A stretch of 64,000 bases of DNA from NCBI GenBank assembly GCA_022510385.1, contig JAFLTQ010000003.1, forward strand, positions 109,965-173,964. The letters are read 5' to 3'. Shown piece by piece: positions 1 to 8,555 of the stretch (positions are counted from its first letter, which is position 1; each line of letters begins with the position of its first letter). Position numbers and translations under genes: made by a program. The DNA is from Muribaculaceae bacterium (GTDB lineage Bacteria; Bacteroidota; Bacteroidia; Bacteroidales; Muribaculaceae). The notes below the pieces were generated by a model that saw nothing but the letters and a program-made list of their open reading frames with translations, ran no database searches and was not told where the DNA came from.

Positions 1-783
1 ATTTAATGTAAGGTCTTTCCCGTTATAAGCTTCTACAAATGCCTCCCAAAGACGTGTGTCAAAACCATAACCCCGTCCATACATCCTTTTTGGATTCGGC
101 TCGATTTGAGAATTAATATCTACAAGAGGATAATAAAGAACCAAGGATTTAATTTTTACAGAGGCAGGGAGTTTTTCATAAACAGCTAAAGCTAAATTTC
201 CTCCTGCCCCATCCCCTCCCAGGCTTATTTCAGAAGGGTCGACACCAATCTGAGATGCATTTTTTATAATATCTTCAACGGCAGCTTCAGTCTGAAGCAA
301 AGCCTGTGGATAAGGATGTTCGGGAGCCAAAGGATAATCTATTGAAATCACTTTCAACTTCCCCCCTGCTGCAAGAGCCCGGCAAAATTTATCTGAAGTA
401 TTTAAAGAACCTAAACTCCATCCTCCACCATGAAAATATATCAAGAGGGGTAGTTTTTCACTATTCTGTGAGGTTTGGGGAGAATAGAGGCGTGCGGGCA
501 ATATCAAATCATATATATCCTTTATATTGACTCGATATTTGCTACTCCCCACTGTGTCTGCTATATTCCGGAAATATGTTGCCTCTGAAAAAAAGCCATG
601 CAGCGCATGATTCACTGCATCCGACATCTTGTCTTGTAATCCGTCAGGCATATTGTCAATCCAATCCTCTGCCTCATCGGTTATTTTTTTTTGTTGTTGT
701 GAGGTTACGACGAATGTATCGGCTAACGCCAAAAGAGCAACAAATGAAAAGATTAATGCTGTTATTATTCTCTCTTTCCTCAT
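1..783 (-). CDS. Alpha/beta hydrolase (HSL/acetyl-esterase type), 3' end cut by window; nucleophile Ser replaced
   Basis: The minus strand is open for 261 codons from an ATG at 783-781 to the window edge, so the C-terminus lies outside. Residues about 6-22 are a hydrophobic signal or anchor segment, so the protein is probably exported. The oxyanion motif HGGGW (residues 118-122) and the later sequence SLGGDGAGGNLAL (about 187-199) are those of the hormone-sensitive-lipase family of esterases. In the family the second motif is GDSAGG with serine as nucleophile; here the codon is GGG, giving GDGAGG. The usual serine hydrolysis should therefore be impaired unless the call is a sequencing error. 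The Asp and His of the triad would lie beyond the edge. ridA lies downstream of neither: it sits upstream on the same strand, ending 54 nt before this start, so the two may be co-transcribed. Confidence 0.85.
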   Translation of the reverse strand, partial: MRKERIITALIFSFVALLALADTFVVTSQQQKKITDEAEDWIDNMPDGLQDKMSDAVNHALHGFFSEATYFRNIADTVGSSKYRVNIKDIYDLILPARLYSPQTSQNSEKLPLLIYFHGGGWSLGSLNTSDKFCRALAAGGKLKVISIDYPLAPEHPYPQALLQTEAAVEDIIKNASQIGVDPSEISLGGDGAGGNLALAVYEKLPASVKIKSLVLYYPLVDINSQIEPNPKRMYGRGYGFDTRLWEAFVEAYNGKDLTLN

Positions 784-837
784 ACAACTATCTTAATGCA
801 AAATATCTGTCAGATTCCGGATATCAATTGTCAGTTA

Positions 838-1221
838 TCAGATGGCTGCAATAGCTATAGCCTCTATTTCTACCAAAGCTTTCTTGGGAAGCTCTTTCAC
901 TGCAAAACATGCGCGTGCAGGGAAGACACCATCCTTGAAAAACTCGCCATAGACTTCGTTCATAGCACTAAACAGACTCATATCAGAAAGTAGTACTGTG
1001 GTTTTTACTATGTTATCCATAGATGCTCCTACCTCTGCCAATATAAACTTTATATTTTCCAAACTTTGACGTGTCTGTTCTTTTATCTCTCTGGGCATCT
1101 CGCCTGTTTTTGCATCGATAGGCAACTGTCCTGACACAAAGATAAAATCACCGGCTTTTACTGCCTGACTATAAGGTCCGATTGCACCCGGAGCTCTCTT
1201 AGATGTAACTGCTGCTTTCAT
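838..1221 (-). CDS. ridA: RidA family reactive intermediate/imine deaminase
   Basis: A 127-residue protein of the RidA/YjgF/UK114 family, normal family length. RidA hydrolyses reactive enamine/imine intermediates such as 2-aminoacrylate released by PLP-dependent threonine/serine dehydratases, and so protects branched-chain amino acid and PLP enzymes. Visible family features are the N-terminal APGAIGPYSQAV stretch, FVSGQLPID, and the C-terminal PARACFAVKELPKKALVEIEAIA segment containing the conserved Arg that binds the substrate carboxylate. An ATG 60 nt further upstream (1281) is in frame, but a TACATTTG promoter element lies between the two ATGs, and the family N-terminus fits the start at 1221. 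The hydrolase gene follows 54 nt downstream on the same strand. Confidence 0.93.
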   Translation of the reverse strand: MKAAVTSKRAPGAIGPYSQAVKAGDFIFVSGQLPIDAKTGEMPREIKEQTRQSLENIKFILAEVGASMDNIVKTTVLLSDMSLFSAMNEVYGEFFKDGVFPARACFAVKELPKKALVEIEAIAIAAI

Positions 1222-1253
1222 GATATACCTGTAAGTTTTAAATCTATATAATG

Positions 1254-1261
1254 CAAATGTA
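1254..1261 (-). promoter_or_regulatory. Promoter -7 element for ridA
   Basis: On the minus strand this reads TACATTTG, an exact match to the Bacteroidota -7 consensus TAnnTTTG, about 30 nt before the ridA ATG. A TTG at 1281-1279 could serve as a weak -33 element (17 nt spacing). Confidence 0.55.
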
Positions 1262-1385
1262 GTCATTTTATCAAATAACAATTAAAACAGGGCTTGAATA
1301 GCAAATAAAATTAACACATCTTAACAAACTTTTCTTTAAAAACGCTTGTTATAAATACAAAAGGAAAGAGATTTTAATTAAGAAT

Positions 1386-1496
1386 TTAGGATTAGGTATT
1401 ATTATTTAGGCGTCGCGCCAAAACTTGGATTATGAAAAACAATTCGACGCCTAATCCTAATTATTCGACGGGGGCCGAGCAATCGGCTCCTTTTTT
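1386..1496 (+). ncRNA. Candidate structured RNA with alternative stems, ending in an intrinsic terminator
   Basis: The 354-nt gap between ridA and gdh holds a compact folded element. TTAGGATTAGG (1386-1396) is fully complementary to CCTAATCCTAA (1450-1460). TTAGGCGTCG (1406-1415) is fully complementary to CGACGCCTAA (1445-1454). The two pairings share 1450-1454 and so exclude each other. Inside the loop is a small CCAA-AAC-TTGG hairpin (1418-1428). A GC-rich terminator hairpin follows at 1471-1496. The gdh promoter lies after the terminator, so this looks like a separate short RNA rather than a gdh leader. No clear TAnnTTTG promoter was found for it. Its identity is unknown. Confidence 0.45.
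1471..1496 (+). terminator. Intrinsic terminator with GNRA loop
   Basis: GGGGCCGA (1471-1478) pairs with TCGGCTCC (1483-1490) over 8 bp with one G-U, closed by a GCAA tetraloop and followed by six T. It ends the candidate RNA upstream and insulates the gdh promoter. Confidence 0.75.
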
Positions 1497-1507
1497 CTAT
1501 TTTTTAT

Positions 1508-1539
1508 TTTGGCTTTGCAATTTTTTAACATTACATTTG
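1508..1539 (+). promoter_or_regulatory. Promoter of first glutamate dehydrogenase gene
   Basis: TTTG at 1508-1511 and TACATTTG at 1532-1539 are separated by 20 nt, an exact match to the Bacteroidota consensus TTTG-N19-21-TAnnTTTG. Transcription should start near 1542, giving a leader of about 34 nt. Confidence 0.75.
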
Positions 1540-1575
1540 CCAATCAATTTATATTAACCATAAAATAAAAAAGAG

Positions 1576-2913
1576 ATGAATATAAATAATATCATGGAAG
1601 GCTTGGAAGCCAAACACCCGGGCGAGCTTGAATACCTTCAGGCAGTGAAAGAAGTGCTTCTCTCGGTTGAAGAGGTTTATAACCGACATCCGGAATTTGA
1701 AAAGGCAAAAATCATAGAACGGATGGTTGAACCTGATAGGATCTTTACATTCCGTGTGACTTGGGTAGATGATAAGGGAGAAGTTCAAAATAACATCGGT
1801 TATCGCGTTCAGTTTAATAATGCGATAGGACCATATAAAGGAGGAATACGTTTTCATGCCTCAGTGAATCTTTCCATTTTAAAATTTTTGGGATTTGAGC
1901 AAACCTTTAAAAATGCGTTGACCACATTACCGATGGGTGGAGCTAAAGGTGGGTCTGACTTTAGTCCAAGAGGCAAGAGCGATGCTGAAATTATGCGTTT
2001 CTGTCAGGCATTTATCCTAGAGCTCTGGCGTAATCTTGGTCCGGATCGTGATGTCCCCGCAGGCGATATTGGGGTAGGAGGCCGCGAAGTTGGTTATATG
2101 TATGGAATGTATAAGAAACTTGCGAGAGAAAACACCGGAACATTCACAGGTAAAGGCTTGAGTTTCGGAGGCTCGCGAATACGTCCGGAGGCAACAGGGT
2201 ATGGAGCCTTATATTTTGTTGAAGATGTCTTAAAAGAGATGGGGAAAGATATCAAAGGAAAGACAATAGCTATTTCAGGATTCGGAAATGTGGCATGGGG
2301 AGCAGCCCAAAAAGCTACTGAATTGGGAGCCAAAGTCATAACAATTTCCGGACCCGACGGATATATTCTTGACCCACAAGGGCTTGACGCAGAAAAAATC
2401 GAATACATGCTTGAGCTTCGTGCCACAGGTGATGATATTGTAGAACCCTACGCCGAGAAATTCCCGGGTTCAATATTCTTTGCCGGGAAGAAACCATGGG
2501 AGCAGAAAGTTGATATCGCTCTCCCCTGCGCAACTCAAAACGAACTTGACGGGAATGATGCAAAGATGCTTATACAAAATGGCGTATTATTATGTGCTGA
2601 AGTCAGCAACATGGGTTGCACCCCGGAAGCTATTGATGAATTTATAACAGCTAAAGTGACCTACTGTCCCGGAAAAGCTGTAAATGCCGGAGGAGTTGCC
2701 ACTTCAGGATTGGAAATGACACAAGATGCCGAGCATCTGCAATGGAGTGCAGAGGAAGTTGATGCAAAATTACATCAGATCATGAGTTCTATTCATGCAG
2801 CGTGTGTTGAATACGGGAAACAACCCGACGGATATATCAACTACATGAAAGGAGCCAACATAGCCGGCTTTATGAAAGTTGCCGATGCCATGATGGGACA
2901 AGGTGTCATTTAA
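1576..2913 (+). CDS. gdhA: Glutamate dehydrogenase (paralogue 1)
   Basis: A 445-residue hexameric-type glutamate dehydrogenase that interconverts 2-oxoglutarate plus ammonium and glutamate with NAD(P)H in the cytoplasm. Substrate-domain motifs are present: GPYKGGIRFH, the catalytic-lysine segment GGAKGGSDFSPRGKS and PAGDIGVGGREVGYMYG. The Rossmann segment reads ISGFGNVAWGAAQKA and then TISGPDGYILDP. This dinucleotide loop differs from the SDSGG loop of the second copy at 28267-29604, which suggests a different NADH/NADPH preference (inference). It is monocistronic, with its own promoter (1508-1539) and a strong terminator (2955-3005). The start MNINNIMEG fits the promoter position. Confidence 0.96.
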   Translation: MNINNIMEGLEAKHPGELEYLQAVKEVLLSVEEVYNRHPEFEKAKIIERMVEPDRIFTFRVTWVDDKGEVQNNIGYRVQFNNAIGPYKGGIRFHASVNLSILKFLGFEQTFKNALTTLPMGGAKGGSDFSPRGKSDAEIMRFCQAFILELWRNLGPDRDVPAGDIGVGGREVGYMYGMYKKLARENTGTFTGKGLSFGGSRIRPEATGYGALYFVEDVLKEMGKDIKGKTIAISGFGNVAWGAAQKATELGAKVITISGPDGYILDPQGLDAEKIEYMLELRATGDDIVEPYAEKFPGSIFFAGKKPWEQKVDIALPCATQNELDGNDAKMLIQNGVLLCAEVSNMGCTPEAIDEFITAKVTYCPGKAVNAGGVATSGLEMTQDAEHLQWSAEEVDAKLHQIMSSIHAACVEYGKQPDGYINYMKGANIAGFMKVADAMMGQGVI

Positions 2914-2954
2914 GGACTGCACTGCAAGTTTAGTGTAAACCTTTTGCAATATAA

Positions 2955-3005
2955 AAGAAATTTCTATGTTTATAGGCCCGAGGGAAGTAAACATAGAAAT
3001 TTCTT
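2955..3005. terminator. Long-stem terminator after gdh
   Basis: AAGAAATTTCTATGTTT (2955-2971) and its exact complement (2989-3005) form a 17-bp perfect stem around a 17-nt loop, followed by CTTTT. AT-rich but very long; it separates gdh from the tRNA gene. Confidence 0.75.
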
Positions 3006-3044
3006 CTTTTATAATGTAATATTTAAAACAGCCGTTAAAAAATC

Positions 3045-3056
3045 ACTCCATGGAGT
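3045..3056. repeat. 12-bp perfect palindrome upstream of tRNA-Thr promoter
   Basis: ACTCCATGGAGT is fully self-complementary and lies 21-32 nt upstream of the tRNA -7 element, where the -33 element would be. It could be an operator or chance. Confidence 0.3.
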
Positions 3057-3076
3057 AAAAAGTCGGATTTTTTGTG

Positions 3077-3084
3077 TAAATTTG
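3077..3084 (+). promoter_or_regulatory. Promoter -7 element of tRNA-Thr
   Basis: TAAATTTG matches TAnnTTTG and lies 31 nt before the mature tRNA 5' end. No TTTG was found at the ideal -33 distance. Confidence 0.55.
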
Positions 3085-3115
3085 CATTGCTAAGGTTTCC
3101 CTACTTTACGCATCA

Positions 3116-3188
3116 GCCGCAATAGCTCAGTCGGTAGAGCATTTCATTCGTAACGAAAAGGTCCTGGGTTCGAGTCCCAGTCGCGGCT
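3116..3188 (+). tRNA. tRNA-Thr (anticodon CGT)
   Basis: A 73-nt cloverleaf: acceptor GCCGCAA/TCGCGGC (one A-C mismatch), D arm GCTC-AGTCGGTA-GAGC, anticodon loop TTCGTAA with anticodon CGT (decodes ACG), and T arm CTGGG-TTCGAGT-CCCAG. The discriminator is T and CCA is not encoded (TCAAA follows). A terminator hairpin follows after 10 nt. Confidence 0.95.
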
Positions 3189-3197
3189 CAAATTTTT

Positions 3198-3233
3198 GCC
3201 CTCACTTTTTAAAGTTGAGGGCACTTCTTTTTA
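3198..3233 (+). terminator. Terminator after tRNA-Thr
   Basis: GCCCTCA and TGAGGGC (inside 3198-3222) form a stem with an inner ACTTT/AAAGT extension, followed by ACTTCTTTTTATA. It faces the minus-strand gene ending at 3291, so it may also serve that gene. Confidence 0.7.
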
Positions 3234-3290
3234 TAATGGCTCTTCCTGGATAAATGAGAATCTCCGTATCTCAATCCTATATATTATCAA

Positions 3291-4091
3291 TTATTTTATC
3301 AAAAACCGATAATTCTCAAATGAAACCCGGGGATTGATTCTTTTTTTATTCGATATAAGCAGTTCCAGAGATCTCTCAGGACTATGAGCAGACAAGATAC
3401 TATTCTCTTTTAACTTGATTCCGGTTGAGTCTCTCTCCAATTTTTCTTTCAGGTCATGGAAAACCACTTCAGGAGTTGAATAACGTGCCACACCCCAACC
3501 ATACCGCTCTCCATTTTTAGCCTTTTTATATTCAAAGTCGCTTATTACAAGCCATCCTCCCATTTGGAGTCTTTGTAACGGGCCCTCCAAACCTTTATTT
3601 TTCGAATTGGTTATTAAATTTCCTTCGATTTCAGGAAGATCATCCCAATTACGTTTTCTGCCTCCGAAAATCAGCTGCCTGAGTTCAGTCGATGTCAAAG
3701 AGTCATTCTCCCTTATTATTTCAAGAAGCATTTCATCTATACCACCCTTTTTTACCGGATAAGCGTAGCGCCGATAATTAAGAAAATCAGGCAATAAATC
3801 CAATGCTACAAACCCGGCTTTCCTTTTAAAAAATTTCCCATAGGCCGTTGTTCGCTTTCTTATCACCGGACCTTTCCATTCCCAACATCCCTCATCAAAA
3901 TTACCCCCGAATAACATCCCCAGTGCACACATCTCCTCAACCGACAATCCTTTAACATTATTTCTAAAGAAGGGAAGCAATCCATAATAAACAGCCGCCT
4001 CTTCCAGTTTCTCTTTGCTATCTATTAAAATCTCCTTTCGAACAGAAGGTTTCATTAATCTTAAAAACTCCTTAAATACTTCTTTTCCCAT
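3291..4091 (-). CDS. AlkZ-related protein (putative winged-helix, YcaQ-like)
   Basis: A 266-residue soluble protein with no signal peptide or membrane segment. The central block with GGNFDEGCWEWKGPVIRKRTTAYGKFF, LDLLPDFLNYRRYAYP and a later LQRLQMGGWLVISDFEY resembles proteins labelled AlkZ-related in Bacteroidales. These are distant relatives of the AlkZ/YcaQ DNA glycosylases that process interstrand crosslinks, and they are built from winged-helix units. I do not see the catalytic QxQ/QxD motif of true AlkZ enzymes, so no glycosylase activity is claimed. The gene is alone on its strand, between the tRNA and the purine locus, and convergent with the tRNA. Confidence 0.6.
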   Translation of the reverse strand: MGKEVFKEFLRLMKPSVRKEILIDSKEKLEEAAVYYGLLPFFRNNVKGLSVEEMCALGMLFGGNFDEGCWEWKGPVIRKRTTAYGKFFKRKAGFVALDLLPDFLNYRRYAYPVKKGGIDEMLLEIIRENDSLTSTELRQLIFGGRKRNWDDLPEIEGNLITNSKNKGLEGPLQRLQMGGWLVISDFEYKKAKNGERYGWGVARYSTPEVVFHDLKEKLERDSTGIKLKENSILSAHSPERSLELLISNKKRINPRVSFENYRFLIK

Positions 4092-4231
4092 TTATATAAG
4101 TCAGATAGTCGCTATCTTTACTACAATGTAATTTTACCTTTAAAAACTACTCTTCACTACTTTTATTGTTAAAATTTTAATAGAAAAGATAAAAAAGAGG
4201 TGGCTCTCTATATGTTTAAGAATTTTTTCTT

Positions 4232-4239
4232 TAATTTTG
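4232..4239 (+). promoter_or_regulatory. Promoter -7 element of the purine locus
   Basis: TAATTTTG matches TAnnTTTG. A start near 4242 would give a leader of about 120 nt before purE, containing a terminator-like hairpin. The -33 region lacks a clear TTTG, so the promoter may be weak or need an activator. Confidence 0.55.
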
Positions 4240-4257
4240 CACTATGAAAAAGTAAGC

Positions 4258-4301
4258 AGACGTCAGACGCCATGATTTATCATAGGCGTCTTTTGTTTTT
4301 T
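4258..4301 (+). promoter_or_regulatory. Putative transcription attenuator in the purE leader
   Basis: AGACGCC (4265-4271) pairs with GGCGTCT (4285-4291), and the inner ATGAT/ATCAT arms extend the hairpin to 12 bp; the run TTTGTTTTTT follows. This is a convincing intrinsic terminator about 50 nt after the predicted start and 60 nt before purE. Directly in front, AGACGTC (4258-4264) is a tandem near-copy of AGACGCC and could pair with the same 3' arm. This offers an alternative fold, as in an attenuator. It could instead simply terminate an unrelated short RNA. Confidence 0.5.
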
Positions 4302-4362
4302 AGTAAGCGTCCTTAAAACTTTCTCCTCTTTAAACAATTAGTTTCTGACAAACAAAGGAAAG

Positions 4363-4833
4363 ATGAAAATCGGAATAGTTATGGGATCCTCAAGCGACTG
4401 GGGAATAATGAAAGGAGCAACTGAAGTTCTTAACTCATTTGGCGTTGAACATGAAGTTAAAGTACTGAGTGCACACCGCACACCTCATGAACTTGAAGAA
4501 TGGGTAAATGGATTGAGAGAAAAGGGTTACACAACAGTCATAGCCGGCGCTGGCGGAGCGGCACATCTTGCCGGAGTTGTAGCAGCTTTCACAACTCTCC
4601 CCGTTATCGGCGTCCCGATTAAGGGACAATCCCTTGAGGGTCTTGACTCTCTTCTTTCAATGGTGCAAATGCCATCAGGGATACCGGTGGCTGTCACTGC
4701 TATCAACGGTGCTAAAAATGCAGCCTTGCTTGCCATTGAGATTATGGCTGTCTTCAACTCTGAGCTAAAAGAAAAATTAGATCTCTTTCGCAAAGAACAA
4801 GCCGAAAAAGTGATTGCATCAAAACTTGATTAA
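4363..4833 (+). CDS. purE: 5-(carboxyamino)imidazole ribonucleotide mutase, PurE class I
   Basis: A 156-residue cytoplasmic enzyme that converts N5-CAIR to CAIR in purine synthesis. The N-terminus GIVMGSSSDWGIM, the VLSAHRTP motif with the catalytic His region, and AGAGGAAHLAGVVAA are the class I signatures. Class I PurE normally works with PurK, which makes N5-CAIR; no purK is in the window. It is the first gene of the purine locus, and purL starts 3 nt after its stop. Confidence 0.96.
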   Translation: MKIGIVMGSSSDWGIMKGATEVLNSFGVEHEVKVLSAHRTPHELEEWVNGLREKGYTTVIAGAGGAAHLAGVVAAFTTLPVIGVPIKGQSLEGLDSLLSMVQMPSGIPVAVTAINGAKNAALLAIEIMAVFNSELKEKLDLFRKEQAEKVIASKLD

Positions 4834-4836
4834 AGT

Positions 4837-7800
4837 ATGAAGCCTTATAGAATTTTTGTAGAGAAACGTCCTCAATTCCGGGTCGAGGCTCAAAGCCTTC
4901 AAGAAGAGCTGAATTCTAATTTGGGTCTTAATATTAAAGACTTGAGGCTCCTTACAATATACGACCTCTTTGGGTTTGACAAGGAATTAAAAGAAAAGAC
5001 AAGTTACAGGGTCTTCGGTGAGCCTGCAACAGATATTGTCACCGAAGATATCGATTTAGAGGGGAAGCCTCATTTAGCTGTAGAATCTTTGCCGGGTCAA
5101 TTCGACCAAAGAGCCTCAGCAGCTGAAGATTGTGTGAAGCTTATCCAACCGGATGCTGACGTCATCATCCGTAGCGGTAAGATTCTGATTTTTGATGACG
5201 GTATTAATAAAAATGATCTCGATAAGATATCATCTTATATTATTAATGCTGTAGAATCACGCGAAAAAGACATAAACAAACTTGAACAACCGGGATATGC
5301 CAAGGCTAAGCCGGTTGAAATCCTCTCCGGATTTAGAGATATCACGCCTCAAACAGCTGTAGACTTTTGTAAAAGTAAAGGGCTGGCTATGAATGAAGAC
5401 GATCTTATGGAAGTGGTGGAATATTTCAAAAAGGAAAATCGCGATCCATTCGAGACAGAGCTCCGTATTTTAGATACTTATTGGAGCGACCATTGTCGAC
5501 ACACCACTTTCACTACATGTCTTACAGAAATTAAAATCGACGACTCTTTTATTTCGGCCGATCTTGAAAGAAGCATCAAAGAATGGAAGGAAATACGTCA
5601 GATTCTTGGCAGGGAAAACAAGCCTCTATGTCTGATGGACCTTGCCACTATCGGAGCAAGATATCTAAAAAAGGAAGGATTCTTGAATGATTTGGAAGAG
5701 AGCGAAGAAAATAATGCTTGTAGCATTTTTGTAGACATTGACGTTGACGGTGAGATTGAAAGATGGCTTCTTCAATTTAAAAATGAGACTCATAATCATC
5801 CAACAGAGATAGAGCCATTCGGAGGAGCATCCACCTGCCTGGGAGGTGCTATTCGCGACCCGCTGAGCGGACGCAGCTATGTCTATCAGGCAATGCGTGT
5901 CACCGGAGCCGGCGATATCTATTCCCCGGTTTCAGAAACTATGAAAGGGAAACTTCCTCAAAGAGTCATATCGGTTAAGGCTGCAGAGGGCTACTCTTCC
6001 TATGGAAATCAAATTGGCCTCGCCACAACTCATGTCAGAGAAATATTCCATCCCGGATATCTGGCAAAAAGATTGGAAGTAGGAGCCGTAGTCGGAGCCG
6101 TCAAAGCTGAGAATGTGAGAAGAGAAAGCCCGGTACCAGGCGATGTTATCCTTATGTTTGGGGGGCGCACCGGTCGTGATGGAATAGGAGGGGCTACCGG
6201 TTCTTCTAAAGAACACACAACTTCCTCCCTGGAAGAGTGTGGCAGTGAAGTACAGAAAGGAAATGCTCCCGAAGAAAGAAAAATTGCAAGACTCTTCAAA
6301 CGTCCGGAAGTTACAAAGTTGATTAAAAAATCAAATGATTTCGGAGCCGGTGGAGTCAGCGTTGCTATTGGCGAATTGACTGATGGACTTGATATTTATC
6401 TCGACAGGGTTCCGGTGAAATATTCAGGTCTCAACCCCACTGAAATTGCGATAAGCGAAAGCCAGGAAAGAATGGCTGTAGTCCTTGATCCAAAAGACAA
6501 AGACCTTTTTGAAAAATACTGCAAAGAGGAAAATCTGGAAGTTACTCACGTCGCTGATGTCACTGACTCAGGCAGAATGAGAATGTATTACGATGGCGTT
6601 TTAAAGGCTGACCTCAAAAGGGATTTTATCGATTCGGCAGGAGCCCCTCACTTTGCAAAAGCTGAAATAGGAGTGGTTGAGCCAATCAACCCATTTATGA
6701 GAGAAGTGGAAGGAAATTCTCTCAAAGAAAAATTCCTGAATATTTTGAAAGACAAAAATGTTACTTCCCAAAAGGGTTTGATAGAACGTTTTGATTCCAC
6801 AATCGGGAAATCTACCGTTTTGATGCCATTCGGGGGAGAGACGCAAGGCACTGAAGTGCAAGTGTCTGTGCAAAAATTCCCTGTTGCTCCGGCACAAACC
6901 GACACAGCCAGCCTTATGGCATTTGGATTCAACCCCTTTATCACGGAATGGAGCCCTTATCATGGAGCAGCCTATGCTTTTGTCGAAGCAGTAGGGAAAG
7001 CTGTAGCGGCAGGAGGAGAATACTCTAAATTGAGATTTTCATTCCAAGAATATTTTGAACGGCTTCATTCCGCTCATTCTTGGGGCAAACCGCTTGCCGC
7101 TCTTTTAGGAGCGCTCAGAATGCAACTTGAATTCAAATTGCCTGCCATTGGCGGCAAAGATTCGATGAGCGGAACTTTTGCACATATCTCTGTGCCGCCA
7201 ACTCTTATAGCTTTTGGAGTGGAACCGGTTAAAGCTTCTGACGTTATAAGTCCGGAATTCAAAGCTCCCGGCAATTTAATATATTTAGTGAGACACATAC
7301 CCCTTCCTTCCCTAATGCCTGACACAAAACAACTGATTGATAATTTCACCATGGTCAACAGGCTTATAAAAGAAAAGACAGTGGTATCCTCCTATTATCC
7401 AACATTCGGTGGAATTGCCGAGGCTATTGCCAAAATGAGCTTTGGTAACCGGGTCGGTGCCAACATCACCATTAAGGAAGATGATCTTTTCAACTATGGA
7501 AATGGCTCGTTAATTATTGAATCAACTGAAGTTTTGTTTCTCCCCGGTTTTGAACTTTTAGGAGAAACCGTTTCAGAACCTGAATTGACCATCAATGGCG
7601 AAATGATTCCTATAGATGAGGCCTTCAATGCCAACAGGATAAAATTTACAGAAGTCTATCCCGACAAAACAAATGTGGCCGGGAATGTTGAAAATGCCTC
7701 ATCAAAGGAGGGGATTAGCAACTTAAAACCGGAATTCCCTAAAAAGAATCCCGTGGTCTTTCTGCCGGTATTCCCGGGCACCAACTGTGATTACGACATG

Positions 7801-8544
7801 GCAGCTTCTTTCCGCAAAGAGGGTGCAGATGTTATAATTTCCGTATTTAGAAATTTAACTCCGGAAGACATCGAGCAATCTATTGAGGAAATGAGTGACA
7901 ATATAGATTCCTGCGATATCCTTGCTTTCTCCGGAGGTTTTTCTGAAGGAGACGAGCCGGATGGTAGCGGAAAGTTTATTGCCAATGTCATCATGAATGA
8001 AAAGGTAAAATCTGCCATTGAAAGATTGATACAACGTAAAGGTCTCATATTAGGGATTTGCAATGGCTTCCAGGCACTCGTTAAATCCGGATTGCTTCCA
8101 TATGGCAAAATTGGAGAAATAGAATCTACTTCTCCAACTCTCTTCCATAATGATATCAACCGCCACATCTCTCAAATTGTGACAACCAGGGTAGGAACCA
8201 CCTCTTCTCCTTGGCTTTCCGGTTTTTCTGAGGGAGAACTACACTCTGTGGCAGCTTCACATGGAGAAGGTAAATTTGTAGCATCCCCGGAATTATTAGA
8301 GCAGCTTAAAGAGAATGGACAGATAGCGTTCCAATATGCCGACAGAGAAGGTAATGCCACTCTTGAATCCCCGTATAACCCTAACGGTTCTTTGGAAGCC
8401 ATAGAGGGAATCATCTCCCCGGATGGTTTGATTTTAGGGAAAATGGCACATTCCGAAAGGTATGATTCCGGGTTGATGAAAAATATTTCAGGGAACAAAT
8501 CCCAGAATATATTCGCAAATGCAGTAAAATATTATCAGCAATAA
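4837..8544 (+). CDS. purL: Phosphoribosylformylglycinamidine synthase, single-chain PurL
   Basis: A 1235-residue large-form FGAM synthase that uses FGAR, glutamine and ATP to make FGAM. The N-terminal PurS-like region (about 1-165) is followed by duplicated AIRS-type domains, with [20 protein letters not shown] near residue 320. A C-terminal glutamine amidotransferase starts near 975. Its nucleophile cysteine lies in GICNGFQ (about 1075) and the His/Glu pair in ASHGEGKF (about 1141). The length is normal for the large gamma-proteobacterial/eukaryotic form; there is no separate purS or purQ. It starts 3 nt after purE and ends 11 nt before purM. Confidence 0.97.
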   Translation: MKPYRIFVEKRPQFRVEAQSLQEELNSNLGLNIKDLRLLTIYDLFGFDKELKEKTSYRVFGEPATDIVTEDIDLEGKPHLAVESLPGQFDQRASAAEDCVKLIQPDADVIIRSGKILIFDDGINKNDLDKISSYIINAVESREKDINKLEQPGYAKAKPVEILSGFRDITPQTAVDFCKSKGLAMNEDDLMEVVEYFKKENRDPFETELRILDTYWSDHCRHTTFTTCLTEIKIDDSFISADLERSIKEWKEIRQILGRENKPLCLMDLATIGARYLKKEGFLNDLEESEENNACSIFVDIDVDGEIERWLLQFKNETHNHPTEIEPFGGASTCLGGAIRDPLSGRSYVYQAMRVTGAGDIYSPVSETMKGKLPQRVISVKAAEGYSSYGNQIGLATTHVREIFHPGYLAKRLEVGAVVGAVKAENVRRESPVPGDVILMFGGRTGRDGIGGATGSSKEHTTSSLEECGSEVQKGNAPEERKIARLFKRPEVTKLIKKSNDFGAGGVSVAIGELTDGLDIYLDRVPVKYSGLNPTEIAISESQERMAVVLDPKDKDLFEKYCKEENLEVTHVADVTDSGRMRMYYDGVLKADLKRDFIDSAGAPHFAKAEIGVVEPINPFMREVEGNSLKEKFLNILKDKNVTSQKGLIERFDSTIGKSTVLMPFGGETQGTEVQVSVQKFPVAPAQTDTASLMAFGFNPFITEWSPYHGAAYAFVEAVGKAVAAGGEYSKLRFSFQEYFERLHSAHSWGKPLAALLGALRMQLEFKLPAIGGKDSMSGTFAHISVPPTLIAFGVEPVKASDVISPEFKAPGNLIYLVRHIPLPSLMPDTKQLIDNFTMVNRLIKEKTVVSSYYPTFGGIAEAIAKMSFGNRVGANITIKEDDLFNYGNGSLIIESTEVLFLPGFELLGETVSEPELTINGEMIPIDEAFNANRIKFTEVYPDKTNVAGNVENASSKEGISNLKPEFPKKNPVVFLPVFPGTNCDYDMAASFRKEGADVIISVFRNLTPEDIEQSIEEMSDNIDSCDILAFSGGFSEGDEPDGSGKFIANVIMNEKVKSAIERLIQRKGLILGICNGFQALVKSGLLPYGKIGEIESTSPTLFHNDINRHISQIVTTRVGTTSSPWLSGFSEGELHSVAASHGEGKFVASPELLEQLKENGQIAFQYADREGNATLESPYNPNGSLEAIEGIISPDGLILGKMAHSERYDSGLMKNISGNKSQNIFANAVKYYQQ

Positions 8545-8555
8545 AAAACAGCGAT

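Noticed and set aside
306..854. Short plus-strand frames over the left-edge hydrolase
   Set aside because: The minus strand reads as a coherent alpha/beta hydrolase through the same bases.
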